Shown: positions 1-6,683, numbered from the stretch's first letter. The stretch: 7,532 nucleotides of DNA from Gammaproteobacteria bacterium (GCA_029268325.1 JAJUGC010000092.1:1-7532); one strand, 5' to 3'. The notes: a model not told the origin generated them from the letters alone. Translations and numbers: made by a program.

Positions 1-1776
1 GAAGTGGTCGATGTCGATAAACATCAAGGCGGTCTTGATCTTCTCCCGCTCCGCCTGGGCAATGGCCTTTTCCAGCCTTAGGCGAAACAGCTCCCGGTTT
101 TCCAGCCCGGTCAGGCTGTCATGGTAGGCCAGGCGCTCCATCTCATCCTTGCTGCGCTTGAGCTGGGTGATGTCTTCACAGGCCAGCACGTAATGAGAAA
201 CCTGCCCCTGGTCATCCTCTATGCCCGACACCGACACCTGCACCCAGAGCCGCTGGTTATCCGGCCCCAGACACTCCAGCTCGGTCCGTACCTGACTTTG
301 GGAGCGCCGTCCCAGCACATTGGCACCGCACTCCGGCAACTGGATCTTGGGCCCGAGAGCAGAGGTATGCTTATTGAGTACCTGCTCTTCCTCAAGGCCA
401 ACCAATTCCAGAAAGGCGGCGTTGACGTACACGATCATGCCGACCGCATCCGCCACCACAATACTGCTACGGCTACTGTCAGCAGCCTTGGACAAAAGTC
501 GCAAGGACAGCTCCCGTTGCGCCCGCTCATCGAGCTCCCGCTGTAACTCCAGATTGGTCTTGGCAAGCTCCTGGGTTCGCTCCTCAACCTTCAGCTCCAA
601 CTCCTGGTTGAGCCGGAACAGGGCACGCTCTTTCTCCACCAGGTTCTGGGTATGGCGAAACAAGGCTTCATTGGCCTTGACCAGCAGTTCAGTCTTACGG
701 TCTACCGCCTTGCGCAGGCGCCGGTTGAACAGGCCCAACAGGAAAATGCCCACGACTCCCAAAGCGCAAACCACACCCAGCCCCCAGAGCAGGCGGCGCA
801 AGCCCGTTTCGTCGAAAACTGCATTGGGAGAGTAGATAAACCCCTTGAGGTCGTAGTTAGTCGGCGCCTTGCCCAGGCTGACAAAGGTCTCCGCCATGGC
901 CAGCCAGCGGCCAGGATTCATGCGGCCCAGGTTTTCAGGGTCTGGCCCGAGCACACGCAAAACAGCGTCGGCCTCATAGGCCAGCTCTTCCCAGCTTAGC
1001 CGGTCGGAGTACTTTTCCAGGATCAGATCGATCACCTCGTCGGGATGTTCCATGACATACCGCCAGCCCTGCAAGGTTGCCTCCCGAAACCGGTGCACTT
1101 CGTCGGGCCGGCTATGAATGCGGCTTTCCTGGGTAAAGAGAGTATCGTCGTAGAAGTCGACCCCATAGTTACGGGGGTACATCAGATTAACGGCGATCTT
1201 GCGCTTCTGCATCAGATAGGGATAGTTGGTCGAATACACCGCCATGGCATCAACCCGGCCCCTAATCAGGTCCTCCAGGTCAAAGCTGTGAGGCACTACC
1301 TGAATATCGTTGGGACCAACGCCTTCTTGCTTAAGCATGCTCAGCACAGCGCTGCTGTTGTAATCCAGAGAGAGCATGACCCGCTTTCCCGCAAGATCCG
1401 CGGGCGTGGCGAGGTTGGACTCGGCAAGGCTCATCAACATCATGGGAGAATGCTGGAACAACACCGCCAGCGCGGTCACGCCCACCCCTTGCATCTTGTA
1501 ATACAGCAGGGATGGGCCGGCGACCCCATAGTCGGCGCGCCCTTCTATAACTTCAGTAACAGGGTCTACATCCTGTGCTGACTCCAACAGGCGCACATCC
1601 AGGCCTGCGGCCTTATAAAAACCTTTTTCCTGAGCAGCGTAGAATCCGGCGGACTGGAACTGATGGAGCCACTTGAGCTGAACGGTGACAGGGGTTAACG
1701 GCAAGGAAGAAGCCTGGGCTAGACTTAGGCTCCCTCCAAACAACACGATTACCAGAAAAAGCATGCCTTTCGACAT
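1..1776 (-). CDS. Periplasmic SsuA/THI5-like sensor – PAS – GGDEF diguanylate cyclase (C-terminus beyond window)
   Basis: 592 codons are visible; the gene runs off the left edge. A signal peptide (residues 1-22, cleavage likely after AQA) is followed by an NMT1/THI5/SsuA-type periplasmic binding domain (about 28-260). Its family-like stretches are QLKWLHQFQSAGFYAA at 33, EGRADYGVAGPS and the closing GWRYVMEHPDE. One transmembrane helix lies at about 329-351, then a charged coiled coil (about 355-425), a PAS domain (about 436-538, ending CEDITQLK) and the start of a GGDEF domain (DSLTGLENR from 553, then FIDIDHF at 586-592 with the metal-binding Asp). The window ends before the GGDEF signature, so catalytic competence cannot be judged. 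GGDEF proteins make cyclic-di-GMP; here a small molecule bound in the periplasm probably controls output. NMT1-domain proteins bind pyrimidine/thiamine precursors, sulfonates or similar ligands; which one applies is unknown. The start at 1776 has GAGG four bases upstream; an ATG at 1764 would shorten the signal peptide. An EAL domain could follow outside the window. Confidence 0.9.
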   Translation of the reverse strand, partial: MSKGMLFLVIVLFGGSLSLAQASSLPLTPVTVQLKWLHQFQSAGFYAAQEKGFYKAAGLDVRLLESAQDVDPVTEVIEGRADYGVAGPSLLYYKMQGVGVTALAVLFQHSPMMLMSLAESNLATPADLAGKRVMLSLDYNSSAVLSMLKQEGVGPNDIQVVPHSFDLEDLIRGRVDAMAVYSTNYPYLMQKRKIAVNLMYPRNYGVDFYDDTLFTQESRIHSRPDEVHRFREATLQGWRYVMEHPDEVIDLILEKYSDRLSWEELAYEADAVLRVLGPDPENLGRMNPGRWLAMAETFVSLGKAPTNYDLKGFIYSPNAVFDETGLRRLLWGLGVVCALGVVGIFLLGLFNRRLRKAVDRKTELLVKANEALFRHTQNLVEKERALFRLNQELELKVEERTQELAKTNLELQRELDERAQRELSLRLLSKAADSSRSSIVVADAVGMIVYVNAAFLELVGLEEEQVLNKHTSALGPKIQLPECGANVLGRRSQSQVRTELECLGPDNQRLWVQVSVSGIEDDQGQVSHYVLACEDITQLKRSKDEMERLAYHDSLTGLENRELFRLRLEKAIAQAEREKIKTALMFIDIDHF

Positions 1777-2063
1777 ATTGCCTCGCTAAATCCTTGCGAA
1801 TGTATTGTCAGTTCCTGACCATTCCCCTCATGTCCGGGCGTGAGCCCGTCCTGAATGCGCCTCCGGGGCGGTCGCTCCTGTGCCACCCAGAACCGCATCA
1901 TCAGCCACATAGAAGCAAGCCGGGATCTCCCCCCTTGCCTTCCCGCCAGTTCCGGCAAGGCCAACTTTGCCTATAGAATAGAGGCCCGTAGGGATGCATA
2001 TTTGTTGACGAGTACCCAACCATTCTAGTTGGTCGCTTACCAAACGCCAATAAGATACATTGC
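1777..2063. other. Divergent intergenic region, no gene seen
   Basis: This 287-base stretch separates two divergent genes and should carry promoters for both. Open frames inside it lack recognisable protein character. Several short inverted repeats are visible: gtcag/ctgac at 1807-1819, cgggc/gcccg at 1835-1848, ccttgcc/ggcaagg at 1933-1960 and ccaac/gttgg at 2016-2032. The last lies just upstream of the plus-strand gene and could be an operator. A weak promoter for that gene would be TTGGTC (2029-2034) with TAAGAT (2051-2056), 16 bases apart. That would start the transcript almost on the ATG, consistent with the absence of a ribosome-binding site there. None of these signals is strong. Confidence 0.35.
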
Positions 2064-3290
2064 ATGGAACCTGGACCTTCAAGTCAGGAAGCACTTCAAA
2101 GCCTGCTTTCAGAACGCAGCTGCAACCTGCGCAGCCGCCACCTTGCTAACTTTCGAGACTGGCTCGCTCCCCTGTTAGCCCAATGGCAACAAAGCCTCGT
2201 CTTCCAGGCCAGAGTTGAAATTCGTGACATCCGTCACAGCTCACCCCTCCTCAGGCAACTCGAACATGACCTACGCCAGACAGAGCGCCAGGACCAGGAA
2301 TCTGAAAGCTTCACCGAAATTTCTCAGGTAGAAAAAGACCTTTCCAATACAGCAAAGGCCCTGAAAGGTTTGCATGGAGCCTGGCAGCAAGCCACAGAAC
2401 CGGAGCGCCAGCAGGCGCTCAAAGATAAGCTGGAAGGATTTCGCCAGCAGCAGCTGCATTTGGAGACCCGCTTGCGCCACCTGGTTGAAGCAAGTCCTAC
2501 GCGGCAGCGGGTAATACAGTTGAGAGAGCAACTGGACCAGCTCAAAGAAAGCCTGGGGCTGGTCGACAAGGAAAAGCAGTTGGCGGCGCTCTTGCGCCGG
2601 CAGGGTCAAAGCAGTGGCCAGGCAGGACAGGATTTTGAGGCCAGAGCCCTTCAAGCCACCCAGCATTTCATCTTGCCCGGGATACAGCCCATGGACAGCC
2701 CCGTGGAGCGAATCCAGGTCTTAACCGGTGTAACCCTGGGCGCCGCCCGCATGGAGCTGGATCAGCTGATCGTGCAAACAGCCACCCGGAAAGATGAGGC
2801 GGTCCTGGTCTTGGCCCTGGTGGAAACCAAGCACAACATCAATGACCTGGCCCATGGTTTTCGCCAGCGTCAGGAAAACCTGGCCTGGCTGACCGGAACC
2901 CCTACAGGCTATGATCCTGAGCTGTACCGCAACCGAAACTTTCCCAACGGACACTTCGACCAGGAAGTTTGCTGGGCCCAGGATGGACGGGAATATCTGT
3001 TCCGGCCGGTGTCATTTCGGTTATTCCATCCGGAAACTAGCGGGTATTTTCTGGAGCGCCTGTACTTCATCACCCGCCCCGGCCCGCTATGGGGCCTGTC
3101 ATCGGCTGCCCTGAGCCGCCTCCAGTACCGGATCGCCACGGATGAGCGCTGCCAACTGGATGATGATGGCTACCTGCAGAGCCTTCTGGAATGGTGCCAG
3201 AGCCTGGCCGAACCACTGGAAACACCGGACTTGCTACGGCTGTATTGCGAAACACCGGCAAAGGCCAAACACATTATCCTTCTGCCTTGA
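2064..3290 (+). CDS. Coiled-coil protein with PD-(D/E)XK nuclease-like domain, function unknown
   Basis: I cannot assign a characterised family to this 408-residue protein. There is no signal peptide or membrane segment, so it is probably cytoplasmic. Residues about 60-185 are rich in Gln, Glu, Arg and Leu and read as a long coiled coil. From about 187 the sequence changes character: GQDFEARAL (E192), ARMELDQLIV (E231, D233), then after a hydrophobic strand VLALVETKHNIND (E254, K256). A helix Glu, then E-x-D, then a hydrophobic strand ending in E-x-K is the layout of PD-(D/E)XK nucleases, including NERD and Mrr-like cores. The following block (AHGFRQRQENLAWLTG, then a Phe/Tyr-rich segment to about 350) looks conserved rather than random. 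The nuclease call is inference from motif spacing. The ATG at 2064 is the only standard start after the in-frame stop at 1989; no Shine-Dalgarno sequence is obvious. It is transcribed alone and convergent with the hydrolase gene. Confidence 0.8.
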   Translation: MEPGPSSQEALQSLLSERSCNLRSRHLANFRDWLAPLLAQWQQSLVFQARVEIRDIRHSSPLLRQLEHDLRQTERQDQESESFTEISQVEKDLSNTAKALKGLHGAWQQATEPERQQALKDKLEGFRQQQLHLETRLRHLVEASPTRQRVIQLREQLDQLKESLGLVDKEKQLAALLRRQGQSSGQAGQDFEARALQATQHFILPGIQPMDSPVERIQVLTGVTLGAARMELDQLIVQTATRKDEAVLVLALVETKHNINDLAHGFRQRQENLAWLTGTPTGYDPELYRNRNFPNGHFDQEVCWAQDGREYLFRPVSFRLFHPETSGYFLERLYFITRPGPLWGLSSAALSRLQYRIATDERCQLDDDGYLQSLLEWCQSLAEPLETPDLLRLYCETPAKAKHIILLP

Positions 3291-3294
3291 GGCC

Positions 3295-3438
3295 TCACAA
3301 GGGTAACGAGTGCTCCCAAAGACACCCCTGCTCCACCACGACCAAACCACCATGGTCGATCACTTCTGCCCGCAGGCCATAGACCTGGGCCAGCCAATCC
3401 GGCCGTCTGGCTGACGGCCGGAACTGATTAATCGGCAG
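3295..3438 (-). CDS. Possible small protein behind ycbL (no standard start codon)
   Basis: Immediately after the TAA of the hydrolase gene, the same minus-strand frame stays open for 53 codons to a TGA at 3297-3295. The translation (for example RPDWLAQVYGLRAEVIDHGG) uses codons like its neighbours (CTG, GCC, CAG, GTC, GTG) and ends only 4 bases from the convergent stop at 3290, the tight packing expected of a real gene. However, no ATG, GTG or TTG occurs in the first half. The best guesses are a CTG at 3438 (47 residues) or an ATT at 3432, the latter six bases after GGAAG. It could be a small gene with a rare start, a remnant of a degraded gene, or chance. No homology is recognised. Confidence 0.25.
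   Translation of the reverse strand: MPINQFRPSARRPDWLAQVYGLRAEVIDHGGLVVVEQGCLWEHSLPL
3399..3421. repeat. Perfect 9-bp inverted repeat, 5-nt loop
   Basis: CCGGCCGTC and GACGGCCGG flank the loop TGGCT. The hairpin lies in the convergent gap between 3290 and 3457, where a bidirectional terminator would be expected, but neither side has a run of T, so it is not a standard intrinsic terminator. It also falls inside the possible small reading frame, where GC-rich codons for Arg and Pro could produce it. Confidence 0.4.
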
Positions 3439-3456
3439 CTTCCCACAGGCGAGCCG

Positions 3457-4095
3457 TTAAACCCCGTCGGCCACAAAGGGATTGGTCTTGCGTTCCTGAC
3501 CAAAGGTGGACATGGGGCCATGTCCAGGAATAAAGACCACGTCATTTCCCAAAGGCCAGAGCTTTTCCCGGATTGAACGGATCAGATCCTGATGGTTGCC
3601 TTTCGGGAAGTCGGTGCGGCCAATGGAGCCGGCGAAGAGCACATCCCCTACCTGAGCCAGCTTGCTCTCGGGATGGTAGAACACCACATGCCCCGGAGTG
3701 TGTCCCGGACAATGCAGCACCTGCAGGGTCAATTCGCCCACCTGGACGCGGTCGTCGTGCTGTAGCCAGCGGTCTGGCGTGAAGGCCTTTGCGGTGGGGA
3801 AGCCAAACATGGTGCTTTGCTGGGGCAGCATCTCGATCCAGAACTGGTCGTCCTGGTGAGGCCCTTCGATTGGCAGCTGAAGCTTTTCCGCCAGTTCGCC
3901 CGCCGCACCGGCATGGTCGATATGGGCGTGGGTCAACAGGATCTTCTCCAGGGTGAGCCCTTCCCGTTCAACAGCCTGCATGACCTTGCCCAGATCGCCA
4001 CCGGGATCGATTACCGCTGCCTTGCGGGTTTTCTCGCACCAGATCAGCGTGCAGTTCTGTTCAAAAGGAGTAACGGGAATAATCAGATATTTCAT
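3457..4095 (-). CDS. ycbL: YcbL/GloC-type metallo-beta-lactamase-fold hydrolase (glyoxalase II-like)
   Basis: The 212-residue product is very close in length and sequence to E. coli YcbL (GloC), a type II glyoxalase that hydrolyses S-lactoylglutathione and related thioesters in the cytoplasm. All metal ligands of the family are visible: THAHIDH (H56, H58, D60, H61), H132 in CPGHTPGH, D151 in VGDVLF and H192 in IPGHGP. D30 of VIDPGGD and the GRTDFP segment (159-164) also match. It is short compared with classical GloB because it lacks the C-terminal substrate-binding domain. I chose the start at 4095 (MKYLIIPVTPF) because it aligns with the YcbL N-terminus; the longest open frame would begin at 4215 but its extra 40 residues are unlike the family. 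The ribosome-binding site is weak. It diverges from ompW and converges on the coiled-coil protein gene. Confidence 0.93.
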   Translation of the reverse strand: MKYLIIPVTPFEQNCTLIWCEKTRKAAVIDPGGDLGKVMQAVEREGLTLEKILLTHAHIDHAGAAGELAEKLQLPIEGPHQDDQFWIEMLPQQSTMFGFPTAKAFTPDRWLQHDDRVQVGELTLQVLHCPGHTPGHVVFYHPESKLAQVGDVLFAGSIGRTDFPKGNHQDLIRSIREKLWPLGNDVVFIPGHGPMSTFGQERKTNPFVADGV

Positions 4096-4279
4096 TACGT
4101 GTATCCGGATCCAAAAAACAGGAATTGCCATTTCGCAGGCCAGGTACCCTGGAAGCCTGCCTGGATGAATAGGCCCAGTATAACAACGCTCCGCCCAGGC
4201 TGACACCGACACCAAGAGGGTTGGAAATACCGATCCAGGTCAATTTTTCAGTCGCTCTCTCCCCAGGCCCCGGAATTTT

Positions 4280-4293
4280 TTGAGCCATGTCAA
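4280..4293 (+). promoter_or_regulatory. FNR/ANR-type binding site upstream of ompW
   Basis: TTGAGCCATGTCAA contains the full FNR/CRP-family core TTGA-N6-TCAA and matches the FNR consensus TTGAT-N4-ATCAA at 8 of 10 defined bases. Its centre lies between 4286 and 4287. If the hexamer TAGGAT at 4316-4321 is the -10 element, the transcript begins near 4328 and the site is centred at -41.5, exactly the class II activation position. It is known that E. coli ompW is controlled by FNR and that Pseudomonas aeruginosa oprG, its homologue, by ANR, so the context fits well. Confidence 0.6.
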
Positions 4294-4304
4294 AAAGAGA
4301 GGCA

Positions 4305-4332
4305 TTGCCAACTCCTAGGATGAAGCTATACG
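4305..4332 (+). promoter_or_regulatory. Alternative sigma70 promoter for ompW
   Basis: TTGCCA (4305-4310, five of six to consensus) and TATACG (4327-4332, four of six) are 16 bases apart and would start transcription near 4339. This could provide basal expression. With this start the FNR-type box would be near -52.5, which is not a usual activating position, so this promoter and the 4316 hexamer are competing readings. Confidence 0.4.
4316..4321 (+). promoter_or_regulatory. Candidate -10 of class II FNR-dependent ompW promoter
   Basis: TAGGAT matches the sigma70 -10 consensus at four of six positions. Measured from this hexamer, the FNR-type box sits at -41.5 and replaces the -35 region, as in class II activated promoters. 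The predicted start near 4328 gives a leader of about 31 bases that contains the ompW ribosome-binding site AGGAG at 4347-4351. Confidence 0.45.
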
Positions 4333-4358
4333 CATTCATGACCATTAGGAGAGTACTA

Positions 4359-5105
4359 ATGAAAAAGTCGACGTTTCTTACCACCTCCCTTGCTGCCGCC
4401 ATCCTCGCATTGCCGACGGTAACCATGGCGCACGAGGCTAACTCGTTCATTTTGCGGGTTGGTGCGGTCATGGTCGAACCGAATGAGGACAGCAGCGACT
4501 TGTCTGTCAAAACCGCGGACATCGGCACTGTTGAGAACGCACGGGTTGGCTTGAACAGTGACACCCAGTTGGGGATCAACTTCACCTATAAGTTCACCGA
4601 CAACCTGGGTATTGGCGTATTGGGAGCAACTCCGTTCAAGCATGATATCCAATCGGCAGGCCTGCTCTCCGATCTTGGCCTGGGCAACCTGGGCTCGACC
4701 AAGCACCTGCCGCCCACCGTTACCCTGCAATACTTCCCGCTGTCTCCCAGTTCCAAGGTCCAGCCTTATGTGGGAATCGGTTTCAACTACACCACGTTTT
4801 TCCAGGAAGATACCAGTAGCGATCTGACGGCGGCCTTCCAGACCGTTGCCGATCTCAACAATGTTGCAGTCACCGTCACCGGTGTGGATCTGAAGCTGGA
4901 TGACTCCTTCGGCTTGGCAGCTGAACTGGGCGTGGACTATATGCTGACCGACCGCCTGATGCTGAACGCCGCGATCTGGTATGCGGACATCGATACCGAA
5001 GCCACCCTGACCGGCAAAACCGAGGAAGGCATAAACGTCAAGGCCAAGCTGGATGTGGACATCGACCCCATGGTCTACATGGTCAGTGTTGGCTACAAGT
5101 TCTAA
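4359..5105 (+). CDS. ompW: Outer membrane protein OmpW family
   Basis: This 248-residue protein belongs to the OmpW/AlkL/OprG family of small eight-stranded outer-membrane beta-barrels that pass small hydrophobic molecules. Residues 1-24 are a signal peptide (KK, hydrophobic core, cleavage after TMA). Family features follow: LGINFTYKFTDNLGIGVLGATPFKHDI, HLPPTVTLQYF, QPYVGIGFNYTTFF, LDDSFGLAAELGVDY and the C-terminal strand with a final Phe (VSVGYKF) needed for barrel assembly. It is longer than E. coli OmpW (212 residues), the extra length falling in loops after the NYTTFF strand and near TGKTEEG. The ATG at 4359 has AGGAG seven bases upstream and begins a proper signal peptide; the in-frame ATG at 4287 lies inside the FNR-type site and is not the start. 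It is probably induced at low oxygen. Substrate is not evident; alkane or fatty-acid uptake is conceivable but unproven. Confidence 0.95.
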   Translation: MKKSTFLTTSLAAAILALPTVTMAHEANSFILRVGAVMVEPNEDSSDLSVKTADIGTVENARVGLNSDTQLGINFTYKFTDNLGIGVLGATPFKHDIQSAGLLSDLGLGNLGSTKHLPPTVTLQYFPLSPSSKVQPYVGIGFNYTTFFQEDTSSDLTAAFQTVADLNNVAVTVTGVDLKLDDSFGLAAELGVDYMLTDRLMLNAAIWYADIDTEATLTGKTEEGINVKAKLDVDIDPMVYMVSVGYKF

Positions 5106-5116
5106 GCCACAAACTC

Positions 5117-6256
5117 TTAGCTCTCCATACGGTAAGGCAGCAAGGACGCTGCCTCTGCCATATAGGACTCCATATACCGCTTCTCCTGCCTCAAAAAATC
5201 GGCAACCGGCCCTACAAACCGTTCATCCGCCAGCCAGTGATACGAACAGGTATAACGGGGCTCAAACCCTCTCAACAGCTTATGTTCGCCCTGGGCGCCC
5301 GCATCAAAGTCCTTCAGGCCATGGGCAATGCAGTAATCAATCCCCTGGTAGTAACAGGTCTCGAAATGCAGGTGGTTGTACTCCTGCAAACATCCCCAGT
5401 AGCGGCCATAGAGCCTGGTGGCATTTTTCAGGAACCAAGCCGCGGCGACCATTCGCCCTTCCCGCTCGGCAATGATTAACAGCACCTGTTCGGGCATATC
5501 CCGGATAAGCCGTACAAAGAAATCCCGAGTCAAATAGCCCCGCTGGCCCCGCTTGAGATAGGTGGCCTGGTAGAACACGTAGAATTGATCCAGGATCGCT
5601 GGCGGAATCTCCCCACCTTCCAGCCATTGGAAGGTAATTCCCTGGGCACGGACACTCTCGCGTTCCTTGCGTACATTCTTACGCTTACGAGACGTGAAAG
5701 AGCCGAGAAACTCGGTAAAGCTGGAATATCCGGGATTCTGCCAGTGAAACTGTACGCCCAGGCGCTTGAGGGATAACACCGGCTCCAGCAGCCCCTGGGT
5801 TGTCTGGTCAGGAAACAACAGGTGCCAGGAGGAACACTGGTGCTCGGCGGCACGCCCCTGGACCGCCTGCACGATGGCTGACACCAGCTCCGGGTCTTCT
5901 TGCTTCATCAACAGGCGCGGCCCTTCGCAGGGCGTGAAAGGAACCGCGCTCAGCAACTTCGGGTAATAGCTCAATCCCGTCTGCTGGTAGGCTTCCGCCC
6001 AAGCCCAGTCGAATACATACTCTCCCCAGGAATGGGATTTTTCATACAGGGGCAGTAACGCCAGCAGCTCCTGCCCGCGACGCACCTCCAAATGGCAGGG
6101 CTTCCACCCACTACGGCTGTAAACGGACCAGGAGGCTTCCAAGGCATGGAGATATTCATAGCGTAGAAAAGGATAATCAGTACCCGCCAAAGCATTCCAG
6201 GTGGTTTGGCCGATTTGGGAGATTCGGTCAACGAAACGAAACTCGTATAGATCCAT
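5117..6256 (-). CDS. FemAB-like GNAT-fold protein (DUF482, peptidoglycan biosynthesis/recognition-like)
   Basis: The 379-residue product matches the FemAB_like/DUF482 family, proteins with a GNAT-type acyltransferase fold often annotated as peptidoglycan biosynthesis or recognition proteins; the true reaction is not established. Supporting segments are the basic SFTSRKRKNVRKERESV near the middle, RGYLTRDFF, the hydrophobic strand VLLIIAEREGRMVAAAWFL and the diagnostic C-terminal FDAGAQGEHKLLRGF (317-331) followed by SYHWLADERF. Length is typical and the gene appears intact. There is no signal peptide, so it acts in the cytoplasm. The start at 6256 gives a full-length family N-terminus; the ribosome-binding site is poor (AAGG almost touches the ATG, GGAAA lies further upstream). 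Its stop is 11 bases from the convergent ompW stop, with no recognisable terminator between. A possible promoter is TTGCGA (6380-6375) with AATAAT (6358-6353). Confidence 0.9.
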   Translation of the reverse strand: MDLYEFRFVDRISQIGQTTWNALAGTDYPFLRYEYLHALEASWSVYSRSGWKPCHLEVRRGQELLALLPLYEKSHSWGEYVFDWAWAEAYQQTGLSYYPKLLSAVPFTPCEGPRLLMKQEDPELVSAIVQAVQGRAAEHQCSSWHLLFPDQTTQGLLEPVLSLKRLGVQFHWQNPGYSSFTEFLGSFTSRKRKNVRKERESVRAQGITFQWLEGGEIPPAILDQFYVFYQATYLKRGQRGYLTRDFFVRLIRDMPEQVLLIIAEREGRMVAAAWFLKNATRLYGRYWGCLQEYNHLHFETCYYQGIDYCIAHGLKDFDAGAQGEHKLLRGFEPRYTCSYHWLADERFVGPVADFLRQEKRYMESYMAEAASLLPYRMES

Positions 6257-6303
6257 ACCTTATTTCCGACAGGGTTGCCTTTCCCTCTGCCCCGATTGAG
6301 CCC

Positions 6304-6322
6304 CCCAATCATTACCATTGGG
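6304..6322. repeat. 6-bp inverted repeat CCCAAT/ATTGGG in the femAB-like leader
   Basis: CCCAAT and ATTGGG are separated by seven bases. A second short pair, GATTG (6294-6298) and CAATC (6306-6310), uses part of the same sequence, so in a minus-strand leader the two hairpins would be mutually exclusive. Both are short and may be chance. Confidence 0.25.
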
Positions 6323-6327
6323 AAGAT

Positions 6328-6342
6328 TTATTGTCATTCTCA
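6328..6342 (-). promoter_or_regulatory. Fur-box-like sequence over the DUF2061 -35 region
   Basis: Read on the minus strand, TGAGAATGACAATAA matches 11 of 14 defined bases of the 7-1-7 Fur consensus TGATAATNATTATCA. It overlaps the -35 of the plus-strand promoter and lies downstream of the candidate femAB-like promoter, so a bound repressor could affect both genes. AT-rich sequence raises the chance of a random match, and neither gene is a usual iron-regulated gene. Confidence 0.3.
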
Positions 6343-6360
6343 AATGGGATTCATTATTAT
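6331..6360 (+). promoter_or_regulatory. Sigma70 promoter for the DUF2061 gene
   Basis: TTGTCA (6331-6336) and TATTAT (6355-6360) each match consensus at five of six bases and are 18 bases apart in an AT-rich stretch. Transcription would begin near 6367 and give a leader of about 53 bases before the ATG at 6420. Confidence 0.55.
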
Positions 6361-6419
6361 TTGCATATAGAGATTCGCAACTGAGCGCGATCCACCAATT
6401 CCCATAGACGGAGGCAGTT

Positions 6420-6632
6420 ATGAAAACCATTACATTCGCATTGATGCACTTTACCATCGCCTTTTCCGTCGTGTATCTGGTGACCGGCAGTATTGCACTG
6501 GGTGGAGTGGTGGCAGTGATCGAACCCTTGCTCAACACTGTGGGCTACTTCTTCCACGAGAAAGCCTGGGATAAAGCCCGCCGCCGCAAAAATGCAGCCC
6601 AGTTTACCCCGACCGGACACTTGCATGCCTGA
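6420..6632 (+). CDS. DUF2061 small inner-membrane protein
   Basis: This 70-residue protein carries the DUF2061 pattern: a KTITFALMHF start, a hydrophobic segment (about 5-22) ending in the conserved TGS, a second hydrophobic stretch (about 25-45) and the motif IEPLLNTVGYFFHEKAW. It is probably an inner-membrane protein with two short helices and a basic cytoplasmic tail (KARRRKN). The role of the family is unknown. The ribosome-binding site GGAGG at 6410-6414 is strong, five bases before the ATG, suggesting good translation. It is transcribed alone, divergent from the FemAB-like gene, and followed after about 50 bases by a GC-rich hairpin. Confidence 0.88.
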   Translation: MKTITFALMHFTIAFSVVYLVTGSIALGGVVAVIEPLLNTVGYFFHEKAWDKARRRKNAAQFTPTGHLHA

Positions 6633-6683
6633 CCAGGGAAAAACATACTCCACGGATGGCCTATTGGAAAAGTTCCCAAGCCA

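Noticed and set aside
121..1581. Several long plus-strand frames at 121-546, 320-835, 652-999 and 1045-1581.
   Set aside because: They lie opposite the clearly recognisable sensor-PAS-GGDEF gene and show no family character.
1933..1960. CCTTGCC/GGCAAGG inverted repeat as an intrinsic terminator.
   Set aside because: It lies between divergent genes, where no transcript needs to end, has a 14-base loop and no T-tract.
2271..2666. Minus-strand frame of 131 codons.
   Set aside because: It is antisense to the coiled-coil region of the gene at 2064-3290; its Leu/Cys richness is what the complement of Gln/Glu/Lys codons yields.
4096..4215. N-terminal extension of the YcbL protein to 4215.
   Set aside because: YcbL proteins begin at the MxYxIIPVTxF segment, which is at 4095; the extra 40 residues have no family support.
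4061..4288. Minus-strand frame from ATG 4288 (MAQKIPGPGE...) with one membrane-like stretch LGVGVSLGGALLYWAY.
   Set aside because: It has no ribosome-binding site, covers the FNR-type site and ompW promoter region, and overlaps the start of ycbL out of frame; the hydrophobic stretch is short and no family is recognised.
4287..4358. N-terminal extension of OmpW from the ATG at 4287.
   Set aside because: It would place 24 residues before a complete signal peptide and start inside a regulatory site; the ATG at 4359 has a good AGGAG and correct signal-peptide start.
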